64,000 nt of DNA from Lentinus brumalis. Its lineage: Eukaryota; Basidiomycota; Agaricomycetes; Polyporales; Polyporaceae. The stretch is taken from NCBI GenBank assembly GCA_001792895.1, contig MARA01000001.1, positions 1,860,001 through 1,924,000 on the forward strand, written 5' to 3'. Below are positions 12,168 to 23,303 of this stretch, in pieces. The first letter of the stretch is position 1; each line of letters begins with the position of its first letter. The position numbers and the translations under genes were made by a program. A model generated the notes under the pieces. That model made no database searches. It was given only the letters and a program-made list of their open reading frames with translations, and was not told where the DNA came from.

Positions 12168-12749
12168 CCTTGACCTCACCTTGACGTACTTCTATACAGT
12201 TCACTCGTGTGCCTCCTCGCCTGCCAACCACATCGCTGACAGCGCACAGCATATGTAGTCGGATCGTATGTCACCGACTCTTCTGTCAGTCTGCAGTCCT
12301 TTCGCACAGCTACCAACGTGAAGTAACAGGTCTGCACTGCGTTCATGTGGTGAATTGCCTTGTCGACGCGTCGAGTAAGTATGGAAGCAACGTAAGTGTC
12401 ATTCGATTGTGCAGTACTCTTCCCAGTGCCTCAGGAACCTCAAGGCTATGCCTGGCTCTACAACTATCACAGCCACACATGATGCGGCTGGACATGACGC
12501 TTTCGGATACCTTAAACTGAATTACTTTTAAGTACTCCCGGCGGAGGCTGGAACCCCATGCTGAAGCAACAGCCGGCGAGACCCAGTTTCGACAGCACCT
12601 ACAAACCTGTGATCTCAACAGCCCGATACTTCCAGTATGTCAACTTACCCACCTTTGTGCCACGACTTCCATTCACTTGTGTCCACTGTAGCAGGCTGCA
12701 GCCGCAGGGTCTGAGGACGGTATTGAGTATCGAAAATCAGTTTCTCGTC
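12168..12749. other. Intergenic DNA between VPS39 and HET gene
   Basis: No recognisable gene. The frame of the HET gene stays open upstream of 12750, but those codons lack family similarity. This is probably terminator plus promoter DNA. Confidence 0.4.
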
Positions 12750-14858
12750 ATGTGGCTGCTCAGCACCGACCGTGCAGAGCTGCACTACTTCCCATCTCCA
12801 GAATGCGTCAACGATGGCTATGCTATCCTCTCCCACGTATGGGACGAAGAAGGGGAGAAGTCCTTCCAAGAGATCCGAGCTCTACCTGTGCTTGTCGACG
12901 GGACTGGAGCAACACCACGCCACCTGGCAGGCGCGAAGGTCAGGAATGCATGCATGCTCGCCGAGAGCCATGGGCACAAATGGCTCTGGGCCGACACGTG
13001 TTGCATAGACAAGACGAGCAGCGCGGAGCTCTCGGAAGCGATCAACTCCATGTTCCGGTACTACCACCTTGCGTCCGTCTGCTACGCTTATCTGAGGGAT
13101 GTGCCGAGCGACGACGAGCTGGATAATCCTCTTTCGCCCTTTCAACGCTGCCGGTGGCACAGGCGAGGCTGGACGCTGCAGGAGCTCCTGGCGCCTAGGT
13201 TCCTCATCTTCCTCTCGCGGGACTGGGAGGTGCTAGGAACCAAAGCGGATCTTTCCCAGCAGCTGGAGAAGGTCACGCGGATACCTGCTACGGTGCTCCG
13301 GTTCGAGGAGAAGCTGAGGGAGGTCAGCATCGCCCGGCGAATGTCGTGGGCCGCGAACCGAGAGACCACGCGCGTGGAGGACGAGGCCTACTGTCTCATG
13401 GGTATCTTCGGGATCACGATGCCCACACTGTATGGCGAAGGCAGACACGCGTTTCGCCGGCTACAGGAGGCCATCATGCAGCAATACGCCGATACTACGC
13501 TTTTTGCTTGGAAGGATCTCCGGTCACTGCGCAGTCCTATGCATTCGCTTGATGCCGTCACATCCTTCCTCAGCACGCTGTCTTCCAACTTGGAGGAGCA
13601 TGGAGACTTTCACATACATGACGAGGACTCCTATCTCTTCGCAAAGGCCCCGTATAACTTTGCGGGAGCGGGCGAGGTCTACTATACACCTCCGCGGTAC
13701 TCGCGACGGCTCGGTGATGTCTCTGAATGTACATCAGTGCGTAGGTTCTGTCGATCTCCGCATCTATGCAAGTCTGATCCTCCCCATCTGACAGTCAATG
13801 CCTCATGCGCCACAACAACACGAACTCGATGGAGTACCAACTTTCTCGATGACGCCCCATGGTATCTTGGCTCGTCTGCTTATTCACGAGGAAAGCTCTG
13901 GAAGGTATGCCATCGCATACATGTCCTGGTTCAACAGGCGCCTTCAGCGCAGTGTTGGCCTCCTCCTCATTCCGTGCCCCCATCGGACGGACCCGGTGCG
14001 TCCCCTGTATTGCATCTTTCAGACCATGCGTCTCGTCTCCCCGGAATCAGTGGTACGAGGGGTATGGCAATGGAAGGAGGTTTACCTGGTCCATCGGCCG
14101 CCCCCCGGTATTGAGACAGAACAAATCGCCTCTATTCCTATCGACCTCCCCGTGTCCACCCCGTTCCGCTTCTGGCATTTCCACACTTTCCTGCGAGAGC
14201 TATCAATGAACAGCACAGTTGTACTCGACTCTGTGGTTAGCCCGGCACCACCATGGACAGGAGAACCCCCGGTCGAGTTCCTATTCAAAGGCTTGTTCGA
14301 CCAGGCAGCATCCCATCAGCACGTTTTCGCTATACAGCTTGGCCGGTGTACGCTCACTGGCGCGCATTGGGCTCATGTGCAGTTCCGGGATTCCTCGTCG
14401 CGGGCTACAATCCGAGTCATTCAGAATCCATCTCTTCGTACCCCAACCCACGTCTGCTCGACAGATCACATCCAGGACTGGCCGTTACGCACGAGGGTGT
14501 TCACTCTACCCGCTAGCCAGCGGATGCACGCTCGCTACTTCGGCTTCCGCCTGGCATTCACGCCATGTCCGCTGAATCCCGCCCATACGCTGGTGCTGCA
14601 CGTCTTTCCCCACACTGATCCGGCCCTGCTTTTCGAAGTGCCCGAGGAGGTCATGCGGGAGGTTGAGCACATCCGTGCTGTTTGTGGGTCTGAGGACTTG
14701 CATCGGTGCGATAGGGATCTGCTGGACGACATCATGCAGGATGTGAGTGGGTTACCGTGCTCCTCAGGCGGGATTGTGACTGACTGATTTGAATCGCACA
14801 GTTGAGGACGCGCCTGGAGGACCTGAACTGGGCATTACTCAAGGACGCGGCGTCGTAG
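12750..14858 (+). CDS. HET-domain (heterokaryon incompatibility) protein
   Basis: Exons 12750-13736, 13795-14742 and 14802-14858 encode about 663 aa. It starts MWLLSTDRAELHYF, the usual opening of basidiomycete HET proteins. The HET domain is complete: YAILSHVW, WLWADTCCIDKTSSAELSEA, AINSMFRYY, CYAYLRDV, FQRCRWHRRGWTLQELLAP, RMSWAANRETTRVEDEAYCL, and LMGIFGITMPTLYGEG. HET domains trigger programmed cell death after allorecognition and can sit on NLR-like receptors. Here no NACHT, WD40, ankyrin or TPR region follows. The remaining 330 residues are an unassigned C-terminal region with scattered beta-like segments. Whether this allele works in self/non-self recognition cannot be told from sequence. 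Confidence 0.9.
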
Positions 14859-15937
14859 GCCCACCATCAACCTCGCCGCAGATTCTCCGATTCGGCGCGC
14901 CCTCACCGTATTGCGGAGTGTGTCAACGACACCATGGTAACGGCACTTCGCAAATTGGCATGACTGAACCATGAAAGTTGGAACTGCAACCAATAGCCGC
15001 CGCGATATTCCGCTGAGAAGTTCAAAGGTCCAAGCCATCACGAGAACGGCGGTGTATGCACGGCATCCAGTCTCTATGCTGTTCTGACTGTTCCAAGGAG
15101 GCCTACCGCAGCCGTGCGCAATAGTGTGACGCGGTTCACTATTGTATATCGCTACCCGAGGGGTGGGGTTTGTCCAAGTCGAGGCGGTGCCTCCAAGGGA
15201 GTGGCACACACCACTGTCTCGGTGAGGGAGATCTGTCATGCTGCGATGAGTGATAGTACGTGAACGGCTCCGTACGCTCGGTTTGGTGGACCAACAATTG
15301 ATAATCGTGCATGTCCCAGTGGAACGGTACGTGTGCAGTACATTAAGTAGTGCCCTGTTGCAGCCACCAGTGGTCCGCCACTGCGATCAGGGCTGAGTTG
15401 GTGTGTGTTCTGTCCTGACTCCTCAAGATGTACATCCACCCGTGGGAAAAGGTAGGAGCAGGTGGGAAGACTGCGAAGTGCGAACTTTGAATGTGTCTCG
15501 CGGTCTCAGGCTCCTATTGTCTCGTTGGCAGTCTTCGTCTTTTGTGCTATCAGGTGCTGTTCGTCGCTGTCATGCATGACTGACTTCCAAGTTACACGAT
15601 GTCCGACTGGAGACCCTCGGACAATCAGTGAAGGAAGTGCTGGTTGGGTCACAATGGAGCCGATCGCGAGGGTCGACATGGAGACTGGGAGTATACTGAG
15701 CAACGGTGCCCGGATCACATTAATGACCTCGTGCCTTGCTCTGCCAACCAATCCCCACCTTCGGCTCGCCCGATCTTGCATCACTTTGTGCGCATGCAAG
15801 CTCGGAAAAGCTCGATCTGTTCTTGTGGCGAGATGGTGAGCCCTTTTAGCGGTCATCCATAGCAACCCAATGCCCGGGAATAGATCCGAAAGGACGGATA
15901 TACCAGGACGCGGCAAGAATAGCCGAGCACGGCGCCG
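14859..15937. other. 1.1-kb intergenic stretch, no gene seen
   Basis: Short open frames on both strands lack domains, codon periodicity that I could recognise, or consistent splice sites. The right end leads into the core promoter of the secreted Egh16-like gene. Confidence 0.4.
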
Positions 15938-15944
15938 TTAAATA
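15938..15944 (+). promoter_or_regulatory. TATA-like element of the Egh16-like gene
   Basis: TTAAATA lies about 205 bp upstream of the ATG. A leader rich in CTTG, TTCC and TTTC tracts (16030-16140) lies between. This is a plausible core promoter for a highly expressed secreted protein. Confidence 0.4.
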
Positions 15945-16148
15945 GAGGCGTCCTCTGCACCGAGGTCTCCCCCCACTTGCACCCTTCCTGCAACGCACCG
16001 AGGCCGGATCCTCTTCACAGCCGTAGTTTCTTGGACGCATTCCACTTGTTCTTGCTTTCCTGCTCATTCCACAAGTTCAAGTTTTCTTTCTGCCGTTCCT
16101 CCAACAACTCTTTGTGCTTCACATTCCTTCCATCCCAAGTCCGGAACT

Positions 16149-17255
16149 ATGTTCTTCTCGAAGAGCCTTATTGCTGCTGCCGCGCTCGGCCTGAGCATGT
16201 CCCTCCAGGCTCACGCCCATGCGGCCATTTCCCCGGCCCTCGGTGTCCAGGGTACCCCGGCCAGGAACGACGTCCAGCGTCCCTCGACGGCGAAGCCCTG
16301 CGGTAACATCAACATCGCGCAGACCATCGATTCGTCCACCGCGGTGAAGGCGGCCACGAACGGCTCGTTCGCTGCCACCATCACCAACTTCAACGCGTGC
16401 GTGTCTTGTTCTTTGTTTCTCCTCCAGTTGCCTTTGATCGTGCACTAACCGGGATTGCTCGGTCCGCAGGGGTACCGACGGCTCGACGCAGGTCACCGCG
16501 AAGGTCGATGCTACGGGCACTGGCAAGTCCTTCGTCAACGCCGAGGTCCTTCAGAACGGCGTCAAGGTACGTGTTCGATCCTTACGTCTTGTGCGAATGT
16601 GTCGACTCATTACCGGCCTGTGCACGACAGAGCCCCACCAGTACCGGCTCGACGCAGCTGGTCATCCAGATGCCCGCCGGCACGACGTGCTCTGGTGGCG
16701 CCACCGGGGACAAGTGTCTCGTCACGTTCACTACCGCTGGCGGCTTCGGCAACTGCGTCGTCGTCCAGCAGGCGACCGCCGCTGGTAACAACGCGAACGC
16801 CGGGGCTGCTGCCGCTGGTAACGCGGGGACCGCAGCCGCGGGCACGAATGCGTCCAGCACCGACGCGACTGGCACGGACGCCACCGCCGCGGCCTCATCC
16901 ACGGCGGCAGCTGCCACCTCCACCACGACCACGACCACGACCACCGGCAAGAAGCACAAGGGCCACAAGGCTAACAAGGGCGCCAATGCCGCCAATGCCG
17001 CCAAGGGTCAGGCCGCCACCAACACTCAGGCCGCCAAGGTCCAGCAGCAGGCGACTGCCAACAACACTCAGGCAGACAAGTTCAAGGCTTTCATCGAGTC
17101 GTTCCGCCAGAGCAAGTCTGTTGTACGTGATGCCCCTCTGGTTCCCCTCTGACACGATCATGTATGCTGATGGCGTCCGTCCGATGCAGGGCACGCGCGC
17201 TGCACGTATCGCTCGCCGCGCTGCTGAGGGCCCTGCCGTCGAGGTTCTTGCATGA
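16149..17255 (+). CDS. Secreted Egh16/Gas1-like protein with Ala/Lys-rich tail
   Basis: Exons 16149-16396, 16470-16566, 16631-17122 and 17190-17255 give 300 aa. MFFSKSLIAAAALGLSMSLQ plus AHA looks like a signal peptide; cleavage after AHA would expose His as residue 1 (HAAISPALGVQG). The core has GTPARNDVQRPSTAKPCG, TSCSGG-like and CVVVQQ Cys positions like Egh16/Gas1-type appressorium-associated proteins. Those are secreted and often cell-wall or host-contact induced, of unknown biochemistry. After residue 195 the protein becomes an Ala/Thr/Asn-rich spacer with a KKHKGHKANKG patch, then a basic tail (RAARIARRAAEG). The tail is low-complexity and could be wall-associated. Family assignment is by resemblance; a His-brace copper site is possible but speculative. 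Confidence 0.7.
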
Positions 17256-17544
17256 GTTTTCACGGGGTCAGGGTTTGGAGGGTGGTCGCGTGGTATCCTA
17301 GCTGTCCGTCCCAAACGACTACGGTTGTGTGAGAGTCTGTGCGTTGCTGATGTCGATCGAGTTTGCAATCCATGCTCGTTGACATCTCTATATTCTTCCT
17401 GTGTGTCGTCTGCCTGACACGGCTACTGTGTGTGTGACCTTGCGACCAGGAGATGCCACCAGGGCATGGTGACGAGGTGACAGGCTACACTGAGATGGTA
17501 TAGCAACCTATTTAGTTGCTGTACTCAGCATTCAAGCATAGAAG

Positions 17545-19209
17545 TCACTGAGGTACGCCTATCATAACGAGTACATGCTCTTCGGCCACGTGAGTCTTAT
17601 AACAGTACGCGTCGTCATCCGACTCAAGTTCGTCCTCCTTTTCATCTGCTATTGAAATGCCGCACGCCTTCCGGATGTTCCTCCCAAGCCATCCCTCATC
17701 CCCAACTTCCCATAGCGGATCTCCGTCGACAGAGTCCCTGAATCTCTCGCCGTCCCCAGTGCGCACATTCATACGGAACCCCACCGTGGTCAGGAGGAAC
17801 AGCACAGCGTCGAGGGTGGAGACCTTGTCTCCCAGCGGGCCGAAGAGGACGTCCCGGACTTGCTTCGCATCAGTCTCGTTCATGCCCCAGGAGCTCCGCC
17901 AGTGGACGTTCTTCGGCGGCCGCTGGCCGTGCCTATACTTGCGGCGTATCTCGGTGACATCGACGTGAAATACAGACCGCCAGTCTCCGCTCCAATCAAG
18001 CGAGTCCTTCCAGCTGTGGACGTGGGGTGTCTTAAGGCGTTCATGGGTGGACGACAGCGAATTATGAATGCGGTAGCTGATATCGAGGTTGCCGCGCTCG
18101 CGGTAGCGGAGGTGAACGTCGATCATGGCGGGGCGCGTGGGCGAGAAGGTGCGCGTGAGTACCGTCACGTCCTTCCACTGCAGCCCATCAGCGCAAACCT
18201 CATTTGATCAGTCCTTGGGATTGAGTGAAGGCGTAGAGCGACTTACACGGACACAGTCACCACCGTCGTCTTCTGCATCCACGCCTTGAGGTAGAACACC
18301 ATCGGAAACTGCAGCCTGTTCTTTGGCGGTGAGGCCAGTGCGCTCGAGGATGGATCTGGTGGCGTAGTTGATTGTATCCAGGAGATTCTCCGAGGACATC
18401 TCCATGCACCCGAGACGCTCTCGCACCCGCACAAAGGACCATTCGGCGTCCTGTCGCCGAGTCATGTACTGTCCCCAATCCTTATCCTCGGACGGTACGA
18501 GGAGATGAAACATGGACTGCGCCTGTGCGAGGCCATCCAACAAGCTTGCTTGCGGAGGAGTCGAAGGCTTGAGGCGCTTCCACTCAAGCATCATAGTTTC
18601 GTTCTTGGAGTCTGAGAGGTAGTCCACGACCGCATCCTCAGGAACCAGTAGCAGCCCTGAGCAACCAGCATTTCGTCAGACAACGTGCGATAGGAACTGG
18701 TAGCTAGATGCGTACCAACAGGACGACTGCGAACCGCATCTCCACAGTCACGTATGAGGGTGTCCTCGGGGTTCCGGGCAGCCGACTTGAATGTTAGGCG
18801 CTGCGACAGGGCTCAGTACCTAACCAGCGCATGACAGACGGCTAGAAGCTCACCCAGTGCTTGCTGGAAATGAGTAGAGCATCTTCGACCTGCTCGACGA
18901 TGGTGGACTATGAACGTGCGAGGTAAGTTGACTGACTCCGATAAACGTCGAAAATGTTACCATTTCTTTGCCAAGAATGTAGGAGGCCTTCAGAACTTCT
19001 TCTCTGCCCCCAGCAGCTATCCGGATGGCGGCTGTAGCATCGTCGTTATACCCACGAATGACGATGGCCTGCTTCTTCGCCGGGCGCGCATCTCGTTGAG
19101 CTGTGTTCGTCCGCGTCTCGCGAGCCCGTACGACCTGTTGCTGGAAGTCTTGCCGTGAGAGGCGAAATCTGAGCAGAGGAGACTGAGCGGGAGGGCTTGC
19201 GGAGGACAT
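17545..19209 (-). CDS. Orphan protein, function unknown
   Basis: Five exons on the minus strand (18961-19209, 18854-18907, 18716-18800, 18247-18656, 17545-18198) splice with canonical borders and stay in frame for 483 aa, which supports a real gene. I do not recognise a domain. The N-terminal part is basic (RLSRQDFQQQVVRARETR). The middle is helical with LLDGLAQAQSMFHLLVP. The C-terminal part contains RERGNLDISYRIHNS, SWKDSLDWSGDWRSVFHVDV and an acidic patch near the end (EKEDELESDDD). No signal peptide or membrane segment is obvious. A TATA-like box lies 48 bp upstream. It is probably a lineage-specific Agaricomycete gene. Confidence 0.65.
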
Positions 19210-19256
19210 GATGGACGGGAGTCAAGTTGCACCGGGACGAACGCGAGCTCTGAGTC

Positions 19257-19262
19257 TATATA
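19257..19262 (-). promoter_or_regulatory. TATA-like box upstream of the orphan gene
   Basis: TATATA on the minus strand, 48 bp before the ATG of the 17545-19209 gene. Position fits a core promoter if the leader is very short. Confidence 0.35.
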
Positions 19263-19946
19263 GCCCCAGAGCTGGCCCTTGGGCCATGACGATGCGTGCT
19301 TTGAGCCGATATGGCTATTGCAGTTCAATCCATGTCAATCGAACGGAGACATGCGAGGAGTCGCGTCCGTGATTGGCTCCCGTCGCGCGTTGTCACAGTC
19401 ACGAGACCGTGTAACAGACGCGACATCGCGGGTCGACGAGCAGAGCACCAAGCGACAGCCATGTCCGACTTCTCGGTAGCATCTGGGTTGAAGCCGGAGA
19501 CAACAACGGCCCTGCTTAAGCAGTGACGGATTGGTCGCCGTTACTGCGGGAGGGTCCGCCATGACGGGTTTGCCCGCTTGGACTACAGTCCGCTCGAAGT
19601 CTTTGTAGGAGACATGCATTTATAAGCAGGTCAAGTCAAGGGTGATCTGAGCACCTGAGGTTCTCTCCGACGCGTCATCATCAGATCACGAGCCGTGCAC
19701 TTACCAGGAGGGCAGCATCTCCCTTGTACGACATCTGATTGTGAGCTGGACACAGAACTGATTCGTGATGGTACTGGCTCGCTGTTATGGGGAATGTGCA
19801 AACACGAATATCAGCATACTGACAGCAATGTCAGCTGCCTGAGTGAGAGCCTGGCCGCCACCACGCTCACCACGGACCCAGGCCGGCTGTCAACTCCTGA
19901 TGGAGCACGGACTATACAAAAGCAGGCCAAGGAAGATACACGGAGG
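19263..19946. other. Intergenic DNA, nothing recognised
   Basis: Open frames on both strands (for example 19695-20045 plus) are shadows or chance. No domain or splice pattern supports a gene. Confidence 0.35.
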
Positions 19947-20448
19947 TTAGAGAAACTGAAGCGTGAGATGACCGTCATATATAACGGAAGATGTTGGCTT
20001 TCTATGATACAACGAACGCATGGGTCTCACTCTGGCTGTAACTAAATTCTGGCAACGCACCACATTCCGTCGGTAACCGCCTTCGAAATCTCCATCCTCG
20101 AACTCGGTGTTGGCTAGGGAACCTTCCCGATCCTTCCAGGCATTCATTAATGCAGCGTCTTGATCGGCTACGGACATCTTGTGCTTGACGTCCTTGTCGT
20201 TTGGGCGTGACCGCTTGTCCGAAGCTTCCTCGAGCTCCTTCAGACTGGGATCAAAGTCAGGGGTAGCCTACGCATAGACCGTTCAATAAGTAGCAAGGGC
20301 AACTACTGGCCAAGGCCCTCACATGCTTCTCACTCTCCCTTGTTGCACTGTGTGCGAAAGTCCGAACAGAGGAAAGTTGTGTGGCTGTAATCTTCCCGTG
20401 GCCCACTAGCTTCGCAACTGACCGGAGGATATTGTTCGGCAGAGACAT
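19947..20448 (-). CDS. Small predicted mitochondrial protein
   Basis: Exons 20323-20448 and 19947-20267, joined by a gtgagg...gcgtag intron, give 148 aa. The N-terminus MSLPNNILRSVAKLVGHGK, continuing to SSVRTFAHSATRE, is basic, Ser/Arg-rich and devoid of acids, like a mitochondrial presequence with an RTFAHSA cleavage-like site. The mature part is acidic and charged (DPSLKELEEASDKRSRPND, NAWKDREGSL, EFEDGDFEGGYRRN). I do not recognise the family. The 3' end is uncertain, because a gtgcgt shortly after GGYRRN could begin another intron. It is divergent from ATG17. Confidence 0.6.
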
Positions 20449-20659
20449 ATGAGGTAGAAAGGCGGTGGCTTGAAGCCTAGCAGAGGCCTTCAGGTATACG
20501 TAGAGATTGCGAACTTGCGAACGTGGTGGGGGTTAGCGCAAAGGAAGGGCAGGGGGTAGCGCTCGGCCCAGCCATGACGTAAGGACGCGGACCGGTACCC
20601 CGGTCGGAGCGAGCGCTCCCGACCGACGGGCCGTACGAGAACACTCGTCGTCGACGCTG

Positions 20660-20703
20660 TTGGCATCAAGTTGGCATCATCCTGTTACTGTAGTACTACA
20701 GTA
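20660..20703. repeat. Direct repeat and palindrome upstream of ATG17
   Basis: TTGGCATCA occurs twice, at 20660-20668 and 20671-20679, an 11-bp period (about one helical turn). A perfect 18-bp palindrome, TACTGTAGTACTACAGTA, follows at 20686-20703. These lie 70-110 bp before the ATG17 start in the divergent promoter. A regulatory role is inferred only from position and symmetry. Confidence 0.5.
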
Positions 20704-20770
20704 GCTCTTTGTTAACGACCCACTCTTGCCAACTCCTGGTGACCCAGCCCTGGGGTTCGAGGTCGCTACA

Positions 20771-22737
20771 ATGCCGGAACTACAGTCTACTCAACCTGAG
20801 CACGAGCAACCACATATCGTCGAGCTCGTACTCCAAGCTAAGAAGGCATTGCAGCAAGGCCAGGAACTATGTCTTCACGCCAGCGCGGTTTCTGCTGCAT
20901 CAGCCCAGACAGCCGTGGACGTACTGGCATTGGATGCCCAGGTTAGGTGGATGTCTGAAGCGGTGCTTGACCAGCTCAAGGTGCGTTCGTATCACATCTA
21001 CAGACCACCGAGACCGCCTCCCAACCAGCCACGGACCACTGCAGCTTGCTGCCCAAGTGGCGAAGAGCATAGAGCAAAAGCGCTCTGAGCTCGAAAGACA
21101 AGCCGAGGTACGCATTGTCAACGTACCAACCAACACGCTGTGACGCTGCGTTTGCTTCCAGGAATGGGACCACATCCGCAACCAACGCACTGATGCGCTG
21201 GACGCTGTGCTCGAGTCTCTGGGCACACAGTCGGTCCCGCCAGAGTTCCACACCGTCTCCGCGGACACTTCACCTTTTGGCAGCCAGAACAACTCTGACG
21301 ACGAGCAGGAAGAGCGCCGACCTCAGGACGATACTACTCCGTTCGGTCCTCCCCAGCCGAGTACCAGTCCGCGCATGAGCCCTACCGACACGATACGTAA
21401 CCGGTCTCCAGCACTGAGGCGACAACAGCGTAGGGACCAGAGGAGGGCAGACCGGAGTAAGTGGAAGACGTTGCGGGACTTCGTGAATGAGCGGGCGATT
21501 GAGGATCTGCTGGACACGATTGAGAAGGAACGGTTGGAGCTAGACGTGCGTCCCTTCCTCTGCTGTGCGCCTGTCTATCTCATGGACTCTCGAATCAGGA
21601 CACCCTTGAGACGACATCGGACTACCCAGAGTCGCTGTTGAAGACGATTGGGGCTATCAAGGAGATGGTCCCCGTTGAGGTCCCGTTACCCTCCTTCAGC
21701 GATATCTTCTCCTCGCAGGAGACGACGTCGATCAAGATGGCAGAGGAACTTGAGTCCCTTGCTCACCACTATGACAACATGTCGAATGCCCTGCATGACT
21801 TTGAAGCCGGAGAGGAGTTTCACGAGGAAGACATGCAAGGTAAGCTGTAGACCCGTACTTACCCGTGACACTCACATAGTAGGCAGGCATGTCCCAGGAC
21901 GCGGGGGCGCTCCCGCTCATTATCTCGGAGCTGGAGAGTAGCATGAACTCTATTGAAGATCTCCAGTCAGTCTTCCGAGGTGTATGCATCGCGTAGCTCG
22001 AGTTCACATTGAGGGCTTAGTGAAGAGCTGTTGACAGCGAAGACGGCTGCACAGGAACATCTTGAAGTGCACCGGCGCACGCTCACAGACCTTGATGAGC
22101 TGGGCGAGATCATGACGGACCTGCTCGAACAACAGCAGAATGTCGAGGTACGGCTCTCAGACATTCTGCGTGTGCTCATACATTCTGAATTTCCCTTGGG
22201 CGACACATAGTATGAGAGTATAGAACAACTCTCCTACCTCCACGAGCACCTCCGGCCGCTCGAGGAGCTGCACCACAAGTACACCTCCTACAAGTACGCA
22301 TACAGCAAGCTCATCTTGGAGCTCGCGCGGCGCACGCAGTATCGGGAAGCAGCACAACGGATTGTGGCGAATATGACAGCCCAGCTCGATGCCATGGCCG
22401 AAGGTACGTCTACCTAGTACTCAGCTACCGCTATCTAGGCCTCAGGCTGACACGGGGCGCTGGCAGAGGAGCGATTGCTCAGGGCTGAGTTCCAGGCTGA
22501 GCATGGACAGTACATACCAGAAGACTTCTGTCTCTACGTCGAGAATCCGCCAAACCGCTGGACGGTATCGACGTGGAACGATGAACCTCTGGAGACCCTT
22601 CCCGTCATCGAGAATGATCTGATCGAAGAGGTGAGTACATGCTGGCTCCTCAGAGGCGCAGATCTCAAGAGTTGGGCTAGGCAAAGCAGCGGACAGCTGG
22701 GATGGAGGCCGCTATCAGCACGAGCCAGAGCCTGTAG
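20771..22737 (+). CDS. ATG17: Autophagy scaffold Atg17
   Basis: Nine exons: 20771-20980, 21045-21107, 21162-21545, 21599-21839, 21887-21965, 22021-22147, 22211-22403, 22467-22630 and 22681-22737; 505 aa. The protein is almost entirely helical/coiled coil. It opens with HIVELVLQAKKALQQGQELC, has a Ser/Pro-rich disordered insert (residues about 115-190) and ends with EFQAEHGQYIPEDFCLYVEN-PPNRW, the C-terminal signature of Atg17/APG17 proteins. Atg17 forms the dimeric scaffold of the Atg1/ULK1 initiation complex with Atg13 at the phagophore assembly site. The last intron (22631-22680) gives the short end AKQRTAG...STSQSL; translating through the donor instead gives an unlikely tail. An out-of-frame alternative of the small exon 5 acceptor is possible. 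Confidence 0.9.
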
Positions 22738-23112
22738 TCCCCATATGTGTTTTGCGCATCGTTCGGCTTTGATCAATTGAGTGACAAAGTCCGAGTTAAT
22801 GATGGGGTCTAGGGGTGGCAATCATTAGATCGAGTGCTTACCCGGCTTATTATTCGCTGCTTACCAACTTATCGACATATTCGGCGCTGGTGCCGACACG
22901 GGCGCTTCACTAGGACACTAGGAAAGGCTGTGCAAACATTAGTTTTGGTTGTTACCCGCAGTTGTTACCCAGTAAGCATCGTTGTCTTACTTAGGAGCCA
23001 CCCCAGACCCCTTCGTTGATTCGGACTTTGAGACCATGGATATTGTTATGGAACTGACTCTTGGCTGACAGGACTGTCGGTTGTTATCCAGCAAAAAAGA
23101 CGTGGGAAAATA
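22738..23112. other. Intergenic DNA, tRNA 3' flank
   Basis: No gene seen. The right end carries a T6 run in the tRNA direction (about 23092-23097) and a further T4 run, suitable as RNA polymerase III terminators for the tRNA on the minus strand. Confidence 0.5.
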
Positions 23113-23202
23113 TGAGTCGGCCCAGGTTCGAACTGAGGACCTTCTGTGGGCTTATGTAAACCACTGTTAGACAGATGCGATAACCAACTACGCCACCGAC
23201 CC
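23113..23202 (-). tRNA. tRNA-Val(AAC) with 16-nt intron
   Basis: Read on the minus strand, the cloverleaf closes fully. The acceptor stem is GGGTCGG with CCGACTC and discriminator A. The D arm is GCG-TAGTTGGTTAT-CGC. The anticodon stem is TCTGT/ACAGA around loop CTAACAC, and the T arm is CTCAG-TTCGAAC-CTGGG. The loop is only 7 nt if a 16-nt intron (23149-23164) after position 37 is removed, the canonical tRNA intron site. Anticodon AAC decodes valine. Internal A box (TGGCGTAGTTGG) and B box (around TTCGAAC) are intact. CCA is not encoded, as in all eukaryotes. It starts 101 bp from the ATG of the divergent ARP3 gene. Confidence 0.95.
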
Positions 23203-23303
23203 ATGCGTTACCTCGCCTTATGTAACAGCCACGTGACGGCTACGGCATGGGATGTGGTAGGATGAGCGCGGCAGTGGATGGACGCAGCCTGCAGTGAACG
23301 ACG

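Noticed and set aside
16455..17255. 266-codon frame of Arg/Pro-rich protein
   Set aside because: It is a frame-shifted translation of the Ala/Thr-rich Egh16-like tail and shows typical low-complexity shadow composition.
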